This document shows, piece after piece, positions 7,267-15,564 of a stretch of 63,654 nt of DNA; positions within the stretch are counted from its first letter, which is position 1, and each line of letters opens with the position of its first letter. The DNA lies in the NCBI GenBank assembly GCA_025353725.1, contig JANXOF010000029.1, forward strand, positions 1-63,654. The letters are read 5' to 3'. The position numbers and the translations under genes were made by a program. Under the pieces are notes generated by a model. That model was not told where the DNA came from and did no database searches. It was given only the letters and a program-made list of their open reading frames with translations. The DNA comes from Polyangiaceae bacterium (lineage in GTDB: Bacteria; Myxococcota_A; Polyangia; Polyangiales; Polyangiaceae).

Positions 7267-9873
7267 GTGAGGCGACTCGCGCTCAACCCAGCATCGTTCG
7301 TGAAGTTCGGGTGTGCGTCCGCGACCCGGTGGGGCTTCCTTGCGAGTCGATGGCTTCCTCTTGCTTTTCTGGGACTGTCGGAATGTACGCCAGCGGCTTC
7401 GGCGACGCCGTTCGACATGTCGCCGTTGAGCGTCTCTTCCCTACCCGAGATGCGCGTGGTCGCAGACCGCCCGCCGGTGGTACTCGTCGTGCGCGACGGG
7501 GATCCGACCGGTGCCCTCGCCGTCGTCGTGACGACGAGCCAGCTCGAAGCCGGCGACCACGATCCGGTGGTCGCGGTGGCCCTCGCGGGCGTCGTCGAGG
7601 CGCGGTTGGCGGCTTACGGCTACAGTCCCGTGGTGTCGCCCTCGTGGTCGGGCTTTCGCGCCGCAGTGCTTTTTCGTACGGCGGAAAGGCCCTCGGGCCT
7701 AGCGAGTGCCGTGCGCGCGTCGCTTGCCGGACCGATCCGGGACAGTGACGTTGCGTCGGCGAGATTAAAGCTCGCGGCGCTTTCGGCGCGCCCGCTACGC
7801 GACCCTTCGCTTGCCCGATGGGCACGATGCGTAGACTCTCCCTACGCGCAGCACACGCAAACCGCGCCGACGCCGGAGGGACAGCGCGACGTTACGAAAG
7901 TTCGGCTCGAGGCGTGGCGGGCGCGAGCGATGGGCCTCGGGCGCGTGGCGTTTGGGGTCGTCGCTCCGCGAAAGCCTGCGGAGGCCGTCGCGGAAGCTCT
8001 CGCGGCGGATTCGCCTTGGCCTAAGGGTGCGGCCGTGGAGCCCACACTTGTCGGAGCGGCTTCGTCCTTCGGGTTTGACGTCGACGTCTTCGAGACGGTA
8101 GCCGAGACGCCGTCGTCGGCCGTCGTCTACGCCACCCTTGACCTCGCAACGGGAACGGACGCTGTCACCACCGCGCAAGCGCTCGGCGATCCTCGCGGCG
8201 CTCTTTCGGCGCGTTTAGGTGCTCTCGAAGTCCCTTTTCGCGTTCGAGAGGTGACCGGTACGGTCGGACCCCGTGGAGGGTGCGTGGGCCTCGTCCTCGA
8301 TGCGATGTCACCGTCCTCAAGCTCCGAGGGATCGGACGTCGCCTCACGCGTTGCTTCCGCGGTAGGGTTGGTGCACCTCGAGGCAGAAGTGCATCTTGCG
8401 AGCCGTGATCAGGGCGTCGACGGGCGAGCGCTTGCGCGGCGCTCGGGCGACCCACGCGAGGCGGCTTCCCTTGCCGCATGGTGGGCGCTTACGGACCCGC
8501 AAGGCGGCTCCCGCGCCCGCACGGGCCCGCATACGCCGCGCGGGTCGGTCGTCCTCGAAGTTCAGCGACCGCGTCGTTCGGCTTCACTCGCTGCGGAGTC
8601 TCCGTTGCCGACGAAGCCCCAGCTTTTAGAGATCCTTCGTCGTGCGGTTCTCGCGTCGCCGCCGTCGTCGCTTGACGCACGCTCCCGGCTAGAGCCCGGG
8701 CAAGGTGAGATGTGGGTGCTGGTGGCTTCGACCTGTGGAACCGAGGGAGAATCGGACGTCGATGCCGGCCTTACCGCTCTTTTTACGGTCGCTGCGGCGG
8801 AGGCCGCAACGAGGCTTTCGTACGATGCGCAAAACGCGCGCGACGTTCACGTCGAACCTTGGATTGTCGCAGACGGCGCAGGGCTGCTGGTTCACGGGCC
8901 CGCGCGTCTGGGAGAATGGCCGACAGCTCAAGCGCGACGGCTTGCAGAAATCGCAGCCCGAGGCTTCGCCGCGGAGCCGCTCGATACGACGGCCCTCGCG
9001 CGCGCCAGGACTTCGCTTCTTCGCCGTCACGCGGAGACCGGCGGCACGCTTCTCAGCGTCGTCGCGTCCAACGTAGCTCCGGGTCATTCGGCGTCGTTCC
9101 TTCCGACGGGTCGCGAAGAGTCCCTCGCGCGCGCGGCAGATTCCGCTGTACTCGCGCGCGCAGAATCCGTTCGCTCGGGCCCGCTGCGGGTCGCCGTCCT
9201 TGCCACGGACGCCGCACAGGCTGCAGCTGCCCTTCGCGCTGCCGATCGTTGGGTCGCTCGCCGCGTCGGCGAGGTTCGCACGTGCCGCGCGTCCACGACG
9301 GCCGGTGCGCCTCGGCCCGGGACCTACGCGGTCGAGGCTCGCTCGGGAACCACAGCCGAGGCCTACCTCGCGTTTCCCTTTGCCCCCCAAGATGCGCGAG
9401 CGTTCGCCGCCGCAGAGACGGTTGCGCAGGCGCTCGACGGCGTTGATGGGCTCCTCTCGAATGCCGTCGTGTCACGTCCCCTTGCGTCGAGGTCGGCGAG
9501 CGTCGTTGGGTGGCCGCAAGCTCCCGCACTCGTCCTACGGATCGTCAGCTCGCAAGCGACGCTGGACGGCGACGTGCTCGATGTTCGTACGCTTCTCTCT
9601 CGACTCGGTGAATCAGGGCTAAGCGTCGCGGAGCGCGACCGAGCACTCGCCAACGCTTCGCAAACGTCGCTCATGCGAGCCCTCGACCCGCGCGTTCGCG
9701 TCGTCGCCACATGGCGCGCTGTCCCCTCTCCGACTGCGGCAAACCCGCTGCCTTATGCGTTCGCGCGTCCCAGCGTAGAGGCGATTCGCGAGTTCACCTC
9801 ACAGACGATGCGCGACAGCGCCATGGTGGTCGTCGCGGCTCGGCCGGTACGCCCGAGAATTTTACCCCCGTGA
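7267..9873 (+). CDS. M16 (insulinase)-like protein lacking the zinc motif, exported
   Basis: An 868-residue protein from GTG 7267 with an N-terminal hydrophobic segment (FLASRWLPLAFLGL). Pattern and size suggest a two-lobed M16 peptidase: an N-terminal lobe with VVAVALAGVVEARLAAYGYS and a C-terminal lobe with ETVAQALDGVDGLLSNAV, LRIVSSQATLDGD, LLSRLGESGLSVAERDRAL. I find no HxxEH zinc motif, so it is presumably an inactive paralogue or a structural partner. An alternative is a diverged unrelated alpha/beta repeat protein. It follows the lipoprotein gene by 9 bases, and its TGA overlaps the GTG of the phospholipase D gene (GTGA), implying translational coupling. The family call is tentative. 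Confidence 0.5.
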   Translation: MRRLALNPASFVKFGCASATRWGFLASRWLPLAFLGLSECTPAASATPFDMSPLSVSSLPEMRVVADRPPVVLVVRDGDPTGALAVVVTTSQLEAGDHDPVVAVALAGVVEARLAAYGYSPVVSPSWSGFRAAVLFRTAERPSGLASAVRASLAGPIRDSDVASARLKLAALSARPLRDPSLARWARCVDSPYAQHTQTAPTPEGQRDVTKVRLEAWRARAMGLGRVAFGVVAPRKPAEAVAEALAADSPWPKGAAVEPTLVGAASSFGFDVDVFETVAETPSSAVVYATLDLATGTDAVTTAQALGDPRGALSARLGALEVPFRVREVTGTVGPRGGCVGLVLDAMSPSSSSEGSDVASRVASAVGLVHLEAEVHLASRDQGVDGRALARRSGDPREAASLAAWWALTDPQGGSRARTGPHTPRGSVVLEVQRPRRSASLAAESPLPTKPQLLEILRRAVLASPPSSLDARSRLEPGQGEMWVLVASTCGTEGESDVDAGLTALFTVAAAEAATRLSYDAQNARDVHVEPWIVADGAGLLVHGPARLGEWPTAQARRLAEIAARGFAAEPLDTTALARARTSLLRRHAETGGTLLSVVASNVAPGHSASFLPTGREESLARAADSAVLARAESVRSGPLRVAVLATDAAQAAAALRAADRWVARRVGEVRTCRASTTAGAPRPGTYAVEARSGTTAEAYLAFPFAPQDARAFAAAETVAQALDGVDGLLSNAVVSRPLASRSASVVGWPQAPALVLRIVSSQATLDGDVLDVRTLLSRLGESGLSVAERDRALANASQTSLMRALDPRVRVVATWRAVPSPTAANPLPYAFARPSVEAIREFTSQTMRDSAMVVVAARPVRPRILPP

Positions 9874-11081
9874 AGCCGTTTACTCGTCGCCGCGGCACTG
9901 AACGTGAGGGGGCACGCTGGTGGAGTCGCACCGACGCACCAGGGCCTTGGTTTAGCGTCGATAGCGACCGCGTGCGGCTCCTCCGCGATGGCGTCGAGGC
10001 CTTCCCTGCCATGATCGAGGCCATCGCGAACGCCGAGCGCGAGATTCTCCTCGAGATGTACTGGGTAGGCGCCGATCTCGTCGGCGCGAAATTCCGCGAA
10101 GCACTGACTGAAAAAGCGAAGTCAGGCCTCACGGTCCGCGTCATCTACGACGCCGTAGGGAGCCTCGGAACGAGTCCTGGTTTTTGGGCGCCCCTTGTCG
10201 ACGCGGGCGGCGAGGTCCGTGAATACCATCCCGTTTCACCCCTCCGACCTTCGTTTAAGCTTGCGCGGTTAGATCACCGTGATCATAGGAAGATCCTCGT
10301 TGTCGACGGGACGACGGGATTCACGGGTGGGCTAAATCTTGCGCGCCCGTGGCTGACCACTTCGGACGGAGGTGAAGCGTGGCGTGACGACATGATTGAG
10401 GTGGAGGGTCACGTTGCCGGGGAGCTGCGTACGCTTTTCTATCGAACGTGGCGGCGCGTATGGTTTCGCAACTTGCCGCACGAGCGGGTGCCGATGCACG
10501 TACCTCGCGACCTTGTGCCTCTGAGCAAGCGACCCAGCGGGCGCGTTTACGTTCTCGCAAGCCTTCGCCGCCAACGGAGGTGCGTGCGGAGGGAGTACCT
10601 GACGCGCATCCATCGCGCGCGCGTCTCGGTCGATATCGCGAACTCGTACTTCATCCCCGACCGAAGTGTGCGCCGAGCACTCTTTCGGGCGGTTCGTCGC
10701 GGCGTTCGCGTGCGTGTCCTCGTGCCGACAAAAAGTGACGTCGCCGTCGTGCAATTCGCGCTCGAGGCGCTCTTTGAGTCGCTCCTACGGAAGGGCGTCG
10801 ACGTCTACAGCTACGGTGGGCCAATGATGCACGCGAAAACGGTGGTCATTGACGACAGCTTCGCGATGATCGGGAGCTACAACCTCGACGAGCGTTCGCG
10901 CGCGAAGAATCTCGAAGTTAACGTTGCCGTGGAGGACGCAGCCTTCGCGACCCACGTACGCCGCTGGTTCGAACGCGACATTGCGCTCGCCCACCGCGTC
11001 GACCTCTACGAGTGGCGCGCGCGACCCCTCGCGCGGCGAGGCATCGAGTACGTTGCGTACGCGATGAGAAAGCTATGGTGA
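9870..11081 (+). CDS. Phospholipase D family protein, cardiolipin synthase-like
   Basis: A 403-residue protein from GTG 9870 with the two HKD motifs of the PLD superfamily: HRKILVVD (H139, K141, D146) followed by GLNLARPW, and HAKTVVID (H321, K323, D328) followed by GSYNLDERS. This two-motif pattern and length fit bacterial ClsB-like cardiolipin synthases, which join phosphatidyl groups to glycerol or phosphatidylglycerol. No N-terminal membrane segment is present, as in ClsB. The start overlaps the stop of the previous gene. Its own end overlaps the start of a PlsC acyltransferase, so three genes appear coupled and membrane-lipid-related. Confidence 0.85.
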   Translation: MKPFTRRRGTEREGARWWSRTDAPGPWFSVDSDRVRLLRDGVEAFPAMIEAIANAEREILLEMYWVGADLVGAKFREALTEKAKSGLTVRVIYDAVGSLGTSPGFWAPLVDAGGEVREYHPVSPLRPSFKLARLDHRDHRKILVVDGTTGFTGGLNLARPWLTTSDGGEAWRDDMIEVEGHVAGELRTLFYRTWRRVWFRNLPHERVPMHVPRDLVPLSKRPSGRVYVLASLRRQRRCVRREYLTRIHRARVSVDIANSYFIPDRSVRRALFRAVRRGVRVRVLVPTKSDVAVVQFALEALFESLLRKGVDVYSYGGPMMHAKTVVIDDSFAMIGSYNLDERSRAKNLEVNVAVEDAAFATHVRRWFERDIALAHRVDLYEWRARPLARRGIEYVAYAMRKLW

Positions 11082-11851
11082 CGCCCCGACAACTCGCACG
11101 CGCGAGTGGTCTCGTGGGCCTGACGGGAGGGATGCTTCCACTTTTTCTGGCGCACGCCGCGGCCACGAAGCACACGAACGCCCTCGCGTTCACGTCGGTG
11201 CGGGACCTTTGGGTCAAGCGATGGGCGCAAGCACTGTTACGACTTTTCGCGGTCGAGGTGGTCATCGACGGCGTGCTCCCGAGTGAGACGCGCGAACCGG
11301 GTTGCGGGCGCCTCGTTGTCTCAAACCATCGTTCGGCGCTCGATATAGGTGTCGTCCTGTCGACGTTTGGAGGACTCATGGTGAGCCGCGCCGACCTCGC
11401 GACGTGGCCCTTGGTGGGGGCGGCCGCACGCGCCGTGGGCACGATTTTCGTCGATCGGAGCAGCGCGAGGAGCGGCGCGACAACCCTCCGAGTCATTCAA
11501 AAGCATCTCGGCACCGGCGACGTTGTGCACGTCTTTCCGGAGGGCACGACCTTCGACGGAGACGAGGTACGCCCGTTTCATGGCGGAGCGTTTGTCTCCG
11601 CCGTGCGCGCACAGGCTTCGGTTTTGCCCGTCGCCGTCTGCTACCCGAAAAGCTCGGAAGCCGCCTTCGTCAATGAGAGTTTCTCACGTCACGTCGGACG
11701 GCTTACACGGAGCGAACCCACACGCATGGTCCTGTCGGTAGGCACACCCTTTGTGGCGCGTACGTCCGACCGCGCGACCGACGTTACGCAGCGCGCCCAC
11801 CGCGAGGTCCAGGCCCTCGCGGAGCGCGCACGTCAACGCTGCGGCCCGTAG
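11075..11851 (+). CDS. 1-acyl-sn-glycerol-3-phosphate acyltransferase family (PlsC-like)
   Basis: A 258-residue acyltransferase. It has the catalytic HX4D motif in VVSNHRSALDIGVV (H85, D90) and the substrate-binding block VFPEGTTFDGDEVRPFHGGAF, both diagnostic of the PlsC/LPLAT superfamily, which transfers acyl groups to lysophosphatidic acid or related acceptors. An N-terminal hydrophobic stretch (GLVGLTGGMLPLFLAHAAA) can anchor it to the inner membrane. The ATG at 11075 overlaps the end of the PLD gene by 7 bases; GTG 11078 is an alternative with a GTGA overlap. It could equally be a lyso-ornithine-lipid or hemolysin-type acyltransferase. The convergent neighbour's stop lies 5 bases beyond its own. 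Confidence 0.85.
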   Translation: MVTPRQLARASGLVGLTGGMLPLFLAHAAATKHTNALAFTSVRDLWVKRWAQALLRLFAVEVVIDGVLPSETREPGCGRLVVSNHRSALDIGVVLSTFGGLMVSRADLATWPLVGAAARAVGTIFVDRSSARSGATTLRVIQKHLGTGDVVHVFPEGTTFDGDEVRPFHGGAFVSAVRAQASVLPVAVCYPKSSEAAFVNESFSRHVGRLTRSEPTRMVLSVGTPFVARTSDRATDVTQRAHREVQALAERARQRCGP

Positions 11852-11856
11852 TAGCC

Positions 11857-12795
11857 TCAGCGCTGTGACGCGACGGCCGCAAACCCGTTGAGAAGCTCCG
11901 CGACGGCGCTGAATTGCTGTCCGTCGGCGCGAACAAGTTCGATGCAACGAGAGCTACCGACGAGGTTAACGAGCGCGCCTGATGCGTCGGCAACACGAAC
12001 GGTTGTGCCCGGCGCATCGAAGCACCCGACCGATGACGGGTCGGCTTGAACGAGTTCGGTCGCGGTGAGGCGACTTGCTCCGTTACGGATGGCTCGCACG
12101 AGGGCCGGGCTGAGGCGGGCGAGCTTCGTCGTGGTGGCTGGAGCCCGGTTGAAGCTGGTCGACTCTGTCACGGTCCCGTCGGCCTTGATCACAATCGACA
12201 TTTTGGAGAGGATAAAGCCACCTCCGCTGGTGAGCTCCGCGATTACGGGCGCAGCGGCTGTGGTTGTTGTCTCGTCGAGGCCGATCGACGCAAGGCTATC
12301 GATGAGGACGGCCGCGGGGGAGTACGCATGATCGGCTCGAACGAGCTCGCGGCACGAGGAAGAGCCAGCCACGGCGACGAAGGCCCCACTCGCGTTACGA
12401 ACGCGAATCGTCGTACTCGGCGCGTCCAAGCAAGGCGGAGCGCTGGGGTCGCTGGCCACGAGCGGACTATCGGCGAGAGCGGCCGACGACGTGACGAGCA
12501 CCTTCACGGTCTCGGGGGCCAAACGCGCGACTTGGTCACGCGTTTCGGGTGCGCGGTTGAAGCTTTGAACGCGGGTGACGGTGCCATCGGAGAACACTTC
12601 GAGGGCGAGGTAGTTCGGAACGAACCCGCCGCTACTCTCGAGCTTCGCGACAACGCGTGCGCTCGACGACACGTCAGATTCGGTCGCGTCCGTGTCGGCT
12701 TGAGCATCGGCTGCGCACCCGACCGAGAGAGTTGACGCCGATGCCGCCAAAAGGGCTAGCGAAAGAGACTGCAGGCGAAGGGACAAGTGCTTCAT
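11857..12795 (-). CDS. Predicted lipoprotein with two tandem copies of an unnamed domain
   Basis: A 312-residue protein with signal peptide and lipobox LSVGC (C27). The mature part is two homologous repeats of about 120 residues. Repeat 1 (about 48-172) and repeat 2 (about 183-308) share, in order, SGGFxx..., SDGTVT/ADGTVT, SFNRAPxT, VARLxPxxV/LARLSPALV, LVxxDPSxxxCxDAPxTTxRV, xASGAxVxxxGSSxCxELVRAD. Each repeat holds two cysteines, probably one disulfide per copy. I do not recognise the domain. It is convergent with the acyltransferase gene and follows thiS by 152 bases with a small hairpin between. Probably a surface or periplasmic protein. Confidence 0.75.
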   Translation of the reverse strand: MKHLSLRLQSLSLALLAASASTLSVGCAADAQADTDATESDVSSSARVVAKLESSGGFVPNYLALEVFSDGTVTRVQSFNRAPETRDQVARLAPETVKVLVTSSAALADSPLVASDPSAPPCLDAPSTTIRVRNASGAFVAVAGSSSCRELVRADHAYSPAAVLIDSLASIGLDETTTTAAAPVIAELTSGGGFILSKMSIVIKADGTVTESTSFNRAPATTTKLARLSPALVRAIRNGASRLTATELVQADPSSVGCFDAPGTTVRVADASGALVNLVGSSRCIELVRADGQQFSAVAELLNGFAAVASQR

Positions 12796-12878
12796 AGGGT
12801 TACCCTGGAGACAACGTACGCAAAATGCGTCGCGTGTAGGAGCGCTGCCCTGACCCAGAATTTGACGTAGTCAAGTGT

Positions 12879-12898
12879 AGGTTGTCGAATTTCAACCT
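12879..12898 (-). terminator. Weak hairpin between thiS and the repeat lipoprotein gene
   Basis: AGGTTG and CAACCT form a 6-base-pair stem around TCGAATTT. The 152-base gap lies between two genes read on the reverse strand. There is no U-tract, so attenuation or termination is only a guess. Confidence 0.25.
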
Positions 12899-12947
12899 CC
12901 GGCCATAGCTCGCGCCAGAGTCAGAGCGGTCGGAGCGTAGGTTTGAG

Positions 12948-13148
12948 CTAACCGCCTCCAACGAAGTGCACAATTTCGATAGCATCGCCGCCCGTAATTT
13001 TTCGCGAGGGATGCTCGGCGCGCGTCACGATGACCCTATTCACTTCCACCGCGACGGGGCCTGCGCCGAAACCTAAGTGCGCGAGCAAGCCGTAGACCGT
13101 AAGGTCGTCGGGGATCTCGCGCTCAGCTCCGTTAATTACGACGTGCAT
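12948..13148 (-). CDS. thiS: Sulfur carrier protein ThiS
   Basis: A 66-residue beta-grasp protein ending in GGG, which supplies the C-terminal Gly-Gly that is adenylated and thiocarboxylated to deliver sulfur for the thiamin thiazole ring. Visible features are the N-terminal strand MHVVINGAEREIP, the central AVEVNRVIV followed by RAEHPSRKI (family pattern VAVEVNxxIVPR.....L), and GDAIEIVHFVGGG at the end. The length is standard. A MoaD-like role is less likely given the AVEVN motif. No thiG or thiE is adjacent within the window; the upstream gene on this strand is unrelated. Confidence 0.88.
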   Translation of the reverse strand: MHVVINGAEREIPDDLTVYGLLAHLGFGAGPVAVEVNRVIVTRAEHPSRKITGGDAIEIVHFVGGG

Positions 13149-13266
13149 CGGTCCCTTCGTTCACCTCGGCCACCTCGGCTCCGTGGACCTACCCACGAAA
13201 CGAACCGTCCCGACCACGACCTGCGGAAGGCCCCTCTGCGCAGGAGCCACGCTCCGCAAGGCTCGT

Positions 13267-14316
13267 TCAACCCTTCGCTTCACGCGAAAGGCCCGCAAGG
13301 AGCTTTGTAAAAATGGCGGCCCGCACGGAGTCAGCCTGTCCGAGATAGCGCTTCTCCAACGCTTTAAACAAGGGGCGCACGTCCTCTTGTTTGACTCCGT
13401 TCGCACCGAGCGAAGCCCAATAAAAACGTTCGGCCACGGTCTCCACCAAGGCCGGCGCGTCATCGTGTTCCGAGACGTAGGCGATGAGCGCTAGGTAGTG
13501 CTCGCGCGACAACCCTGCAAAACGTACCGCCGCGGCTTGCAGGTCGTCCCCGCGACCCTTCGGTAGCTTGATCAGAGGAAACGCGAAGCGTGCGAGATCG
13601 TCGACATCCGCCTTGTGTGCTTCCGCTTGTTCGAACGCGATCTTGGCGAGCCACACGGCGCGTGGATTTTGAATATCCGGGTTCGACAAAGCCTTTCGCC
13701 ACCGGTCGTGCGCCTTTTTCGGGCTGGTCGTGTAGAGCGACCGGAACCCCGCGCGGAGCAAGGCGAGGTCGGTACAAGCTGGGTCTTCAAGGTACGCCGC
13801 GAGGAGCTCCAAGGCCCCCGGCTGCGTGCCTAGGGTCGCGTCGCCGAGCAAAGCCTTGACGATTTCCTCTCGAACCAGCTCGCTCGTCGAACTACCGAGC
13901 AGAGCGGCAAGATAAGCGTCCGCCTCCTCGGAAGGAGCCAGGCGCACGCCGTGGGCAACAATGCCGACGCCCGCGAGCCGTGACTGCCAAGGCTTACGCG
14001 TCTCGCGCTCTTTGGGTGTCTTCGAATCGCGGGTCATCACGGCGTCAACGTCGTTAAGCAGAGGCAGGTAGGCGCCGAGCGCCTGAAGTACCGACGTTAG
14101 GCTTTCGGGTTTTAGAGCGGCACCGAGCGCCTGAGCTCGTTTCGGTGTGGTTTCAGAGGAGGCGCGACTGATGTCCACCGTCCACGCGTTCGAAAAGGCA
14201 CGCGCGAGCTCCGGCGTTTGGACCGCATCCGCGTCGAGCGCGGGCGGCTCAGGCGCCTCGCCTTTCGCACCCTTCTTCGAACCCTTGCTGCTCGTCGCCG
14301 GCTTCGCATTCAACAT
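13267..14316 (-). CDS. Helical protein of unknown function
   Basis: A 349-residue, predominantly helical protein with a Lys/Ala/Pro-rich N-terminal tail and no signal peptide. Repeating amphipathic helices (ELLAAYLEDPACTDLALLRA, YLALIAYVSEHDDAPALVET) suggest an armadillo/HEAT-like or TPR-like solenoid. I do not recognise the family. It is divergent from the gene at 14439 across a 122-base gap that must hold both promoters. Codon use matches its neighbours. Confidence 0.6.
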   Translation of the reverse strand: MLNAKPATSSKGSKKGAKGEAPEPPALDADAVQTPELARAFSNAWTVDISRASSETTPKRAQALGAALKPESLTSVLQALGAYLPLLNDVDAVMTRDSKTPKERETRKPWQSRLAGVGIVAHGVRLAPSEEADAYLAALLGSSTSELVREEIVKALLGDATLGTQPGALELLAAYLEDPACTDLALLRAGFRSLYTTSPKKAHDRWRKALSNPDIQNPRAVWLAKIAFEQAEAHKADVDDLARFAFPLIKLPKGRGDDLQAAAVRFAGLSREHYLALIAYVSEHDDAPALVETVAERFYWASLGANGVKQEDVRPLFKALEKRYLGQADSVRAAIFTKLLAGLSREAKG

Positions 14317-14438
14317 GTAGCTCCAAGGTAGTCCAGGTGGCTCCCCGCGTCTTGCGGAACGAAGCCGAAGTCGAGTTCACCTTCGTTCGCCTAAGGGCTT
14401 GCCATTGGACGCAGCATCACCGACGATCAATCACGCCG

Positions 14439-15521
14439 ATGGCTGCTGAAGACGAACTCGATGTGCCGGAGGTTCCTGAAGCCAAGCCTACGGACGCCGA
14501 GGACGTATCGTGGGCACTTTCCACCGCTGAAGCGATGTGGGCTCGCGGTGATCATCTCGAGGGAATCAAGTGGGTGCGAAAAGCGGCCGAGGCCGCAGGG
14601 GACGCTGAGAACGACGAAAGAGCGCTCGAACTCGCGAAAGCCGCGTCGGAGCTGACCGCGCAAGTCGCACGGCGCTCACGTGCTTCCGTCGATGCCGATG
14701 CTGCGAGCGGGAGTGCTACGCCTTCGGCTGGCCCCGCCGTTACATCCAAATCCACGCCACCAAAGCCAGTCGCGCGAAGTGCGCCCCCGCCGCTGCCGGC
14801 TGGGAAATCGGCCCCGCCTGCCGTGCGTCCGTCCATGGCCGTGACGAATGGGGCCCCGACGACTCCGTCCTCGAGTGCGCCGAAGGCTCCTCATCCACCT
14901 CGCGCGACGTACACTCCGCGCGCCACGCCCGAGCCTCCGAGCATCGTCACCGTGCGGGATTCCGAGGACGCCGCCTCGGCGCGCGGGACGACCGCCGAAC
15001 GCGCACGACGGCGCGATAGCCTCGAGGTAACGGCCGCAGGCGCGACGGTCGACGTCGCCATGGCGCGTCCACGTTTGTCGGGTAGCGTCCGGCTGGAGCC
15101 TGACGTCACAGTGGTTACTCGGGTCGCCGGCCGTACCGCGTCCGAGCGAGATAAGTCGACTCTCGAGTGGGATGCGTCGCCAACGCTCAATCTAACCGGC
15201 GACGAGATGGATCACGGGTTGGCCACCGGGGACCGCGCTACGACAGCCTTCGCGCTGGCCGCGGTGCCCCCGTCGTCCCCCTCATCCGTGGCGCCGTTGA
15301 CGGCCGCTCGCCCTGCCACAACGCGCGCCGCTGCACCTTCTGTGCACGATCCACAAATTCACACGTCGCAAGCCGTTCGCGTCGTCGTGTGGAGAGACGC
15401 AAGCGGCGTTCACATCGCTCCGACCGGCACCGTCGTGTCCGCCATCACGATTGACGCCGTGCTCGTTGCACTCGAGCCAAGCGCCGACCTCACGGCCTGG
15501 CTGTCGAAGCGAGAGCGGTAG
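14439..15521 (+). CDS. Unknown protein with helical N-terminus and Pro/Ala/Ser-rich centre
   Basis: A 360-residue protein from ATG 14439. The acidic start (MAAEDELDVPEVPEAKP) is followed by a TPR-like helical pair at about 20-75 (AEAMWARGDHLEGIKWVRKA, ERALELAKAASELTAQVARR). A long low-complexity segment rich in Pro, Ala, Ser and Thr runs from about 80 to 190. The folded C-terminus (VRVVVWRDASGVHIAPTGTV) ends in a short charged tail. Similar architectures occur in cytoplasmic myxobacterial scaffolds, but I cannot assign one. sucA begins 43 bases downstream with its own strong ribosome-binding site. Confidence 0.6.
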   Translation: MAAEDELDVPEVPEAKPTDAEDVSWALSTAEAMWARGDHLEGIKWVRKAAEAAGDAENDERALELAKAASELTAQVARRSRASVDADAASGSATPSAGPAVTSKSTPPKPVARSAPPPLPAGKSAPPAVRPSMAVTNGAPTTPSSSAPKAPHPPRATYTPRATPEPPSIVTVRDSEDAASARGTTAERARRRDSLEVTAAGATVDVAMARPRLSGSVRLEPDVTVVTRVAGRTASERDKSTLEWDASPTLNLTGDEMDHGLATGDRATTAFALAAVPPSSPSSVAPLTAARPATTRAAAPSVHDPQIHTSQAVRVVVWRDASGVHIAPTGTVVSAITIDAVLVALEPSADLTAWLSKRER

Positions 15522-15564
15522 GTCTCGACCCGCGCCGGGCAAGCCTCTATAAGGAGGGCACGCA

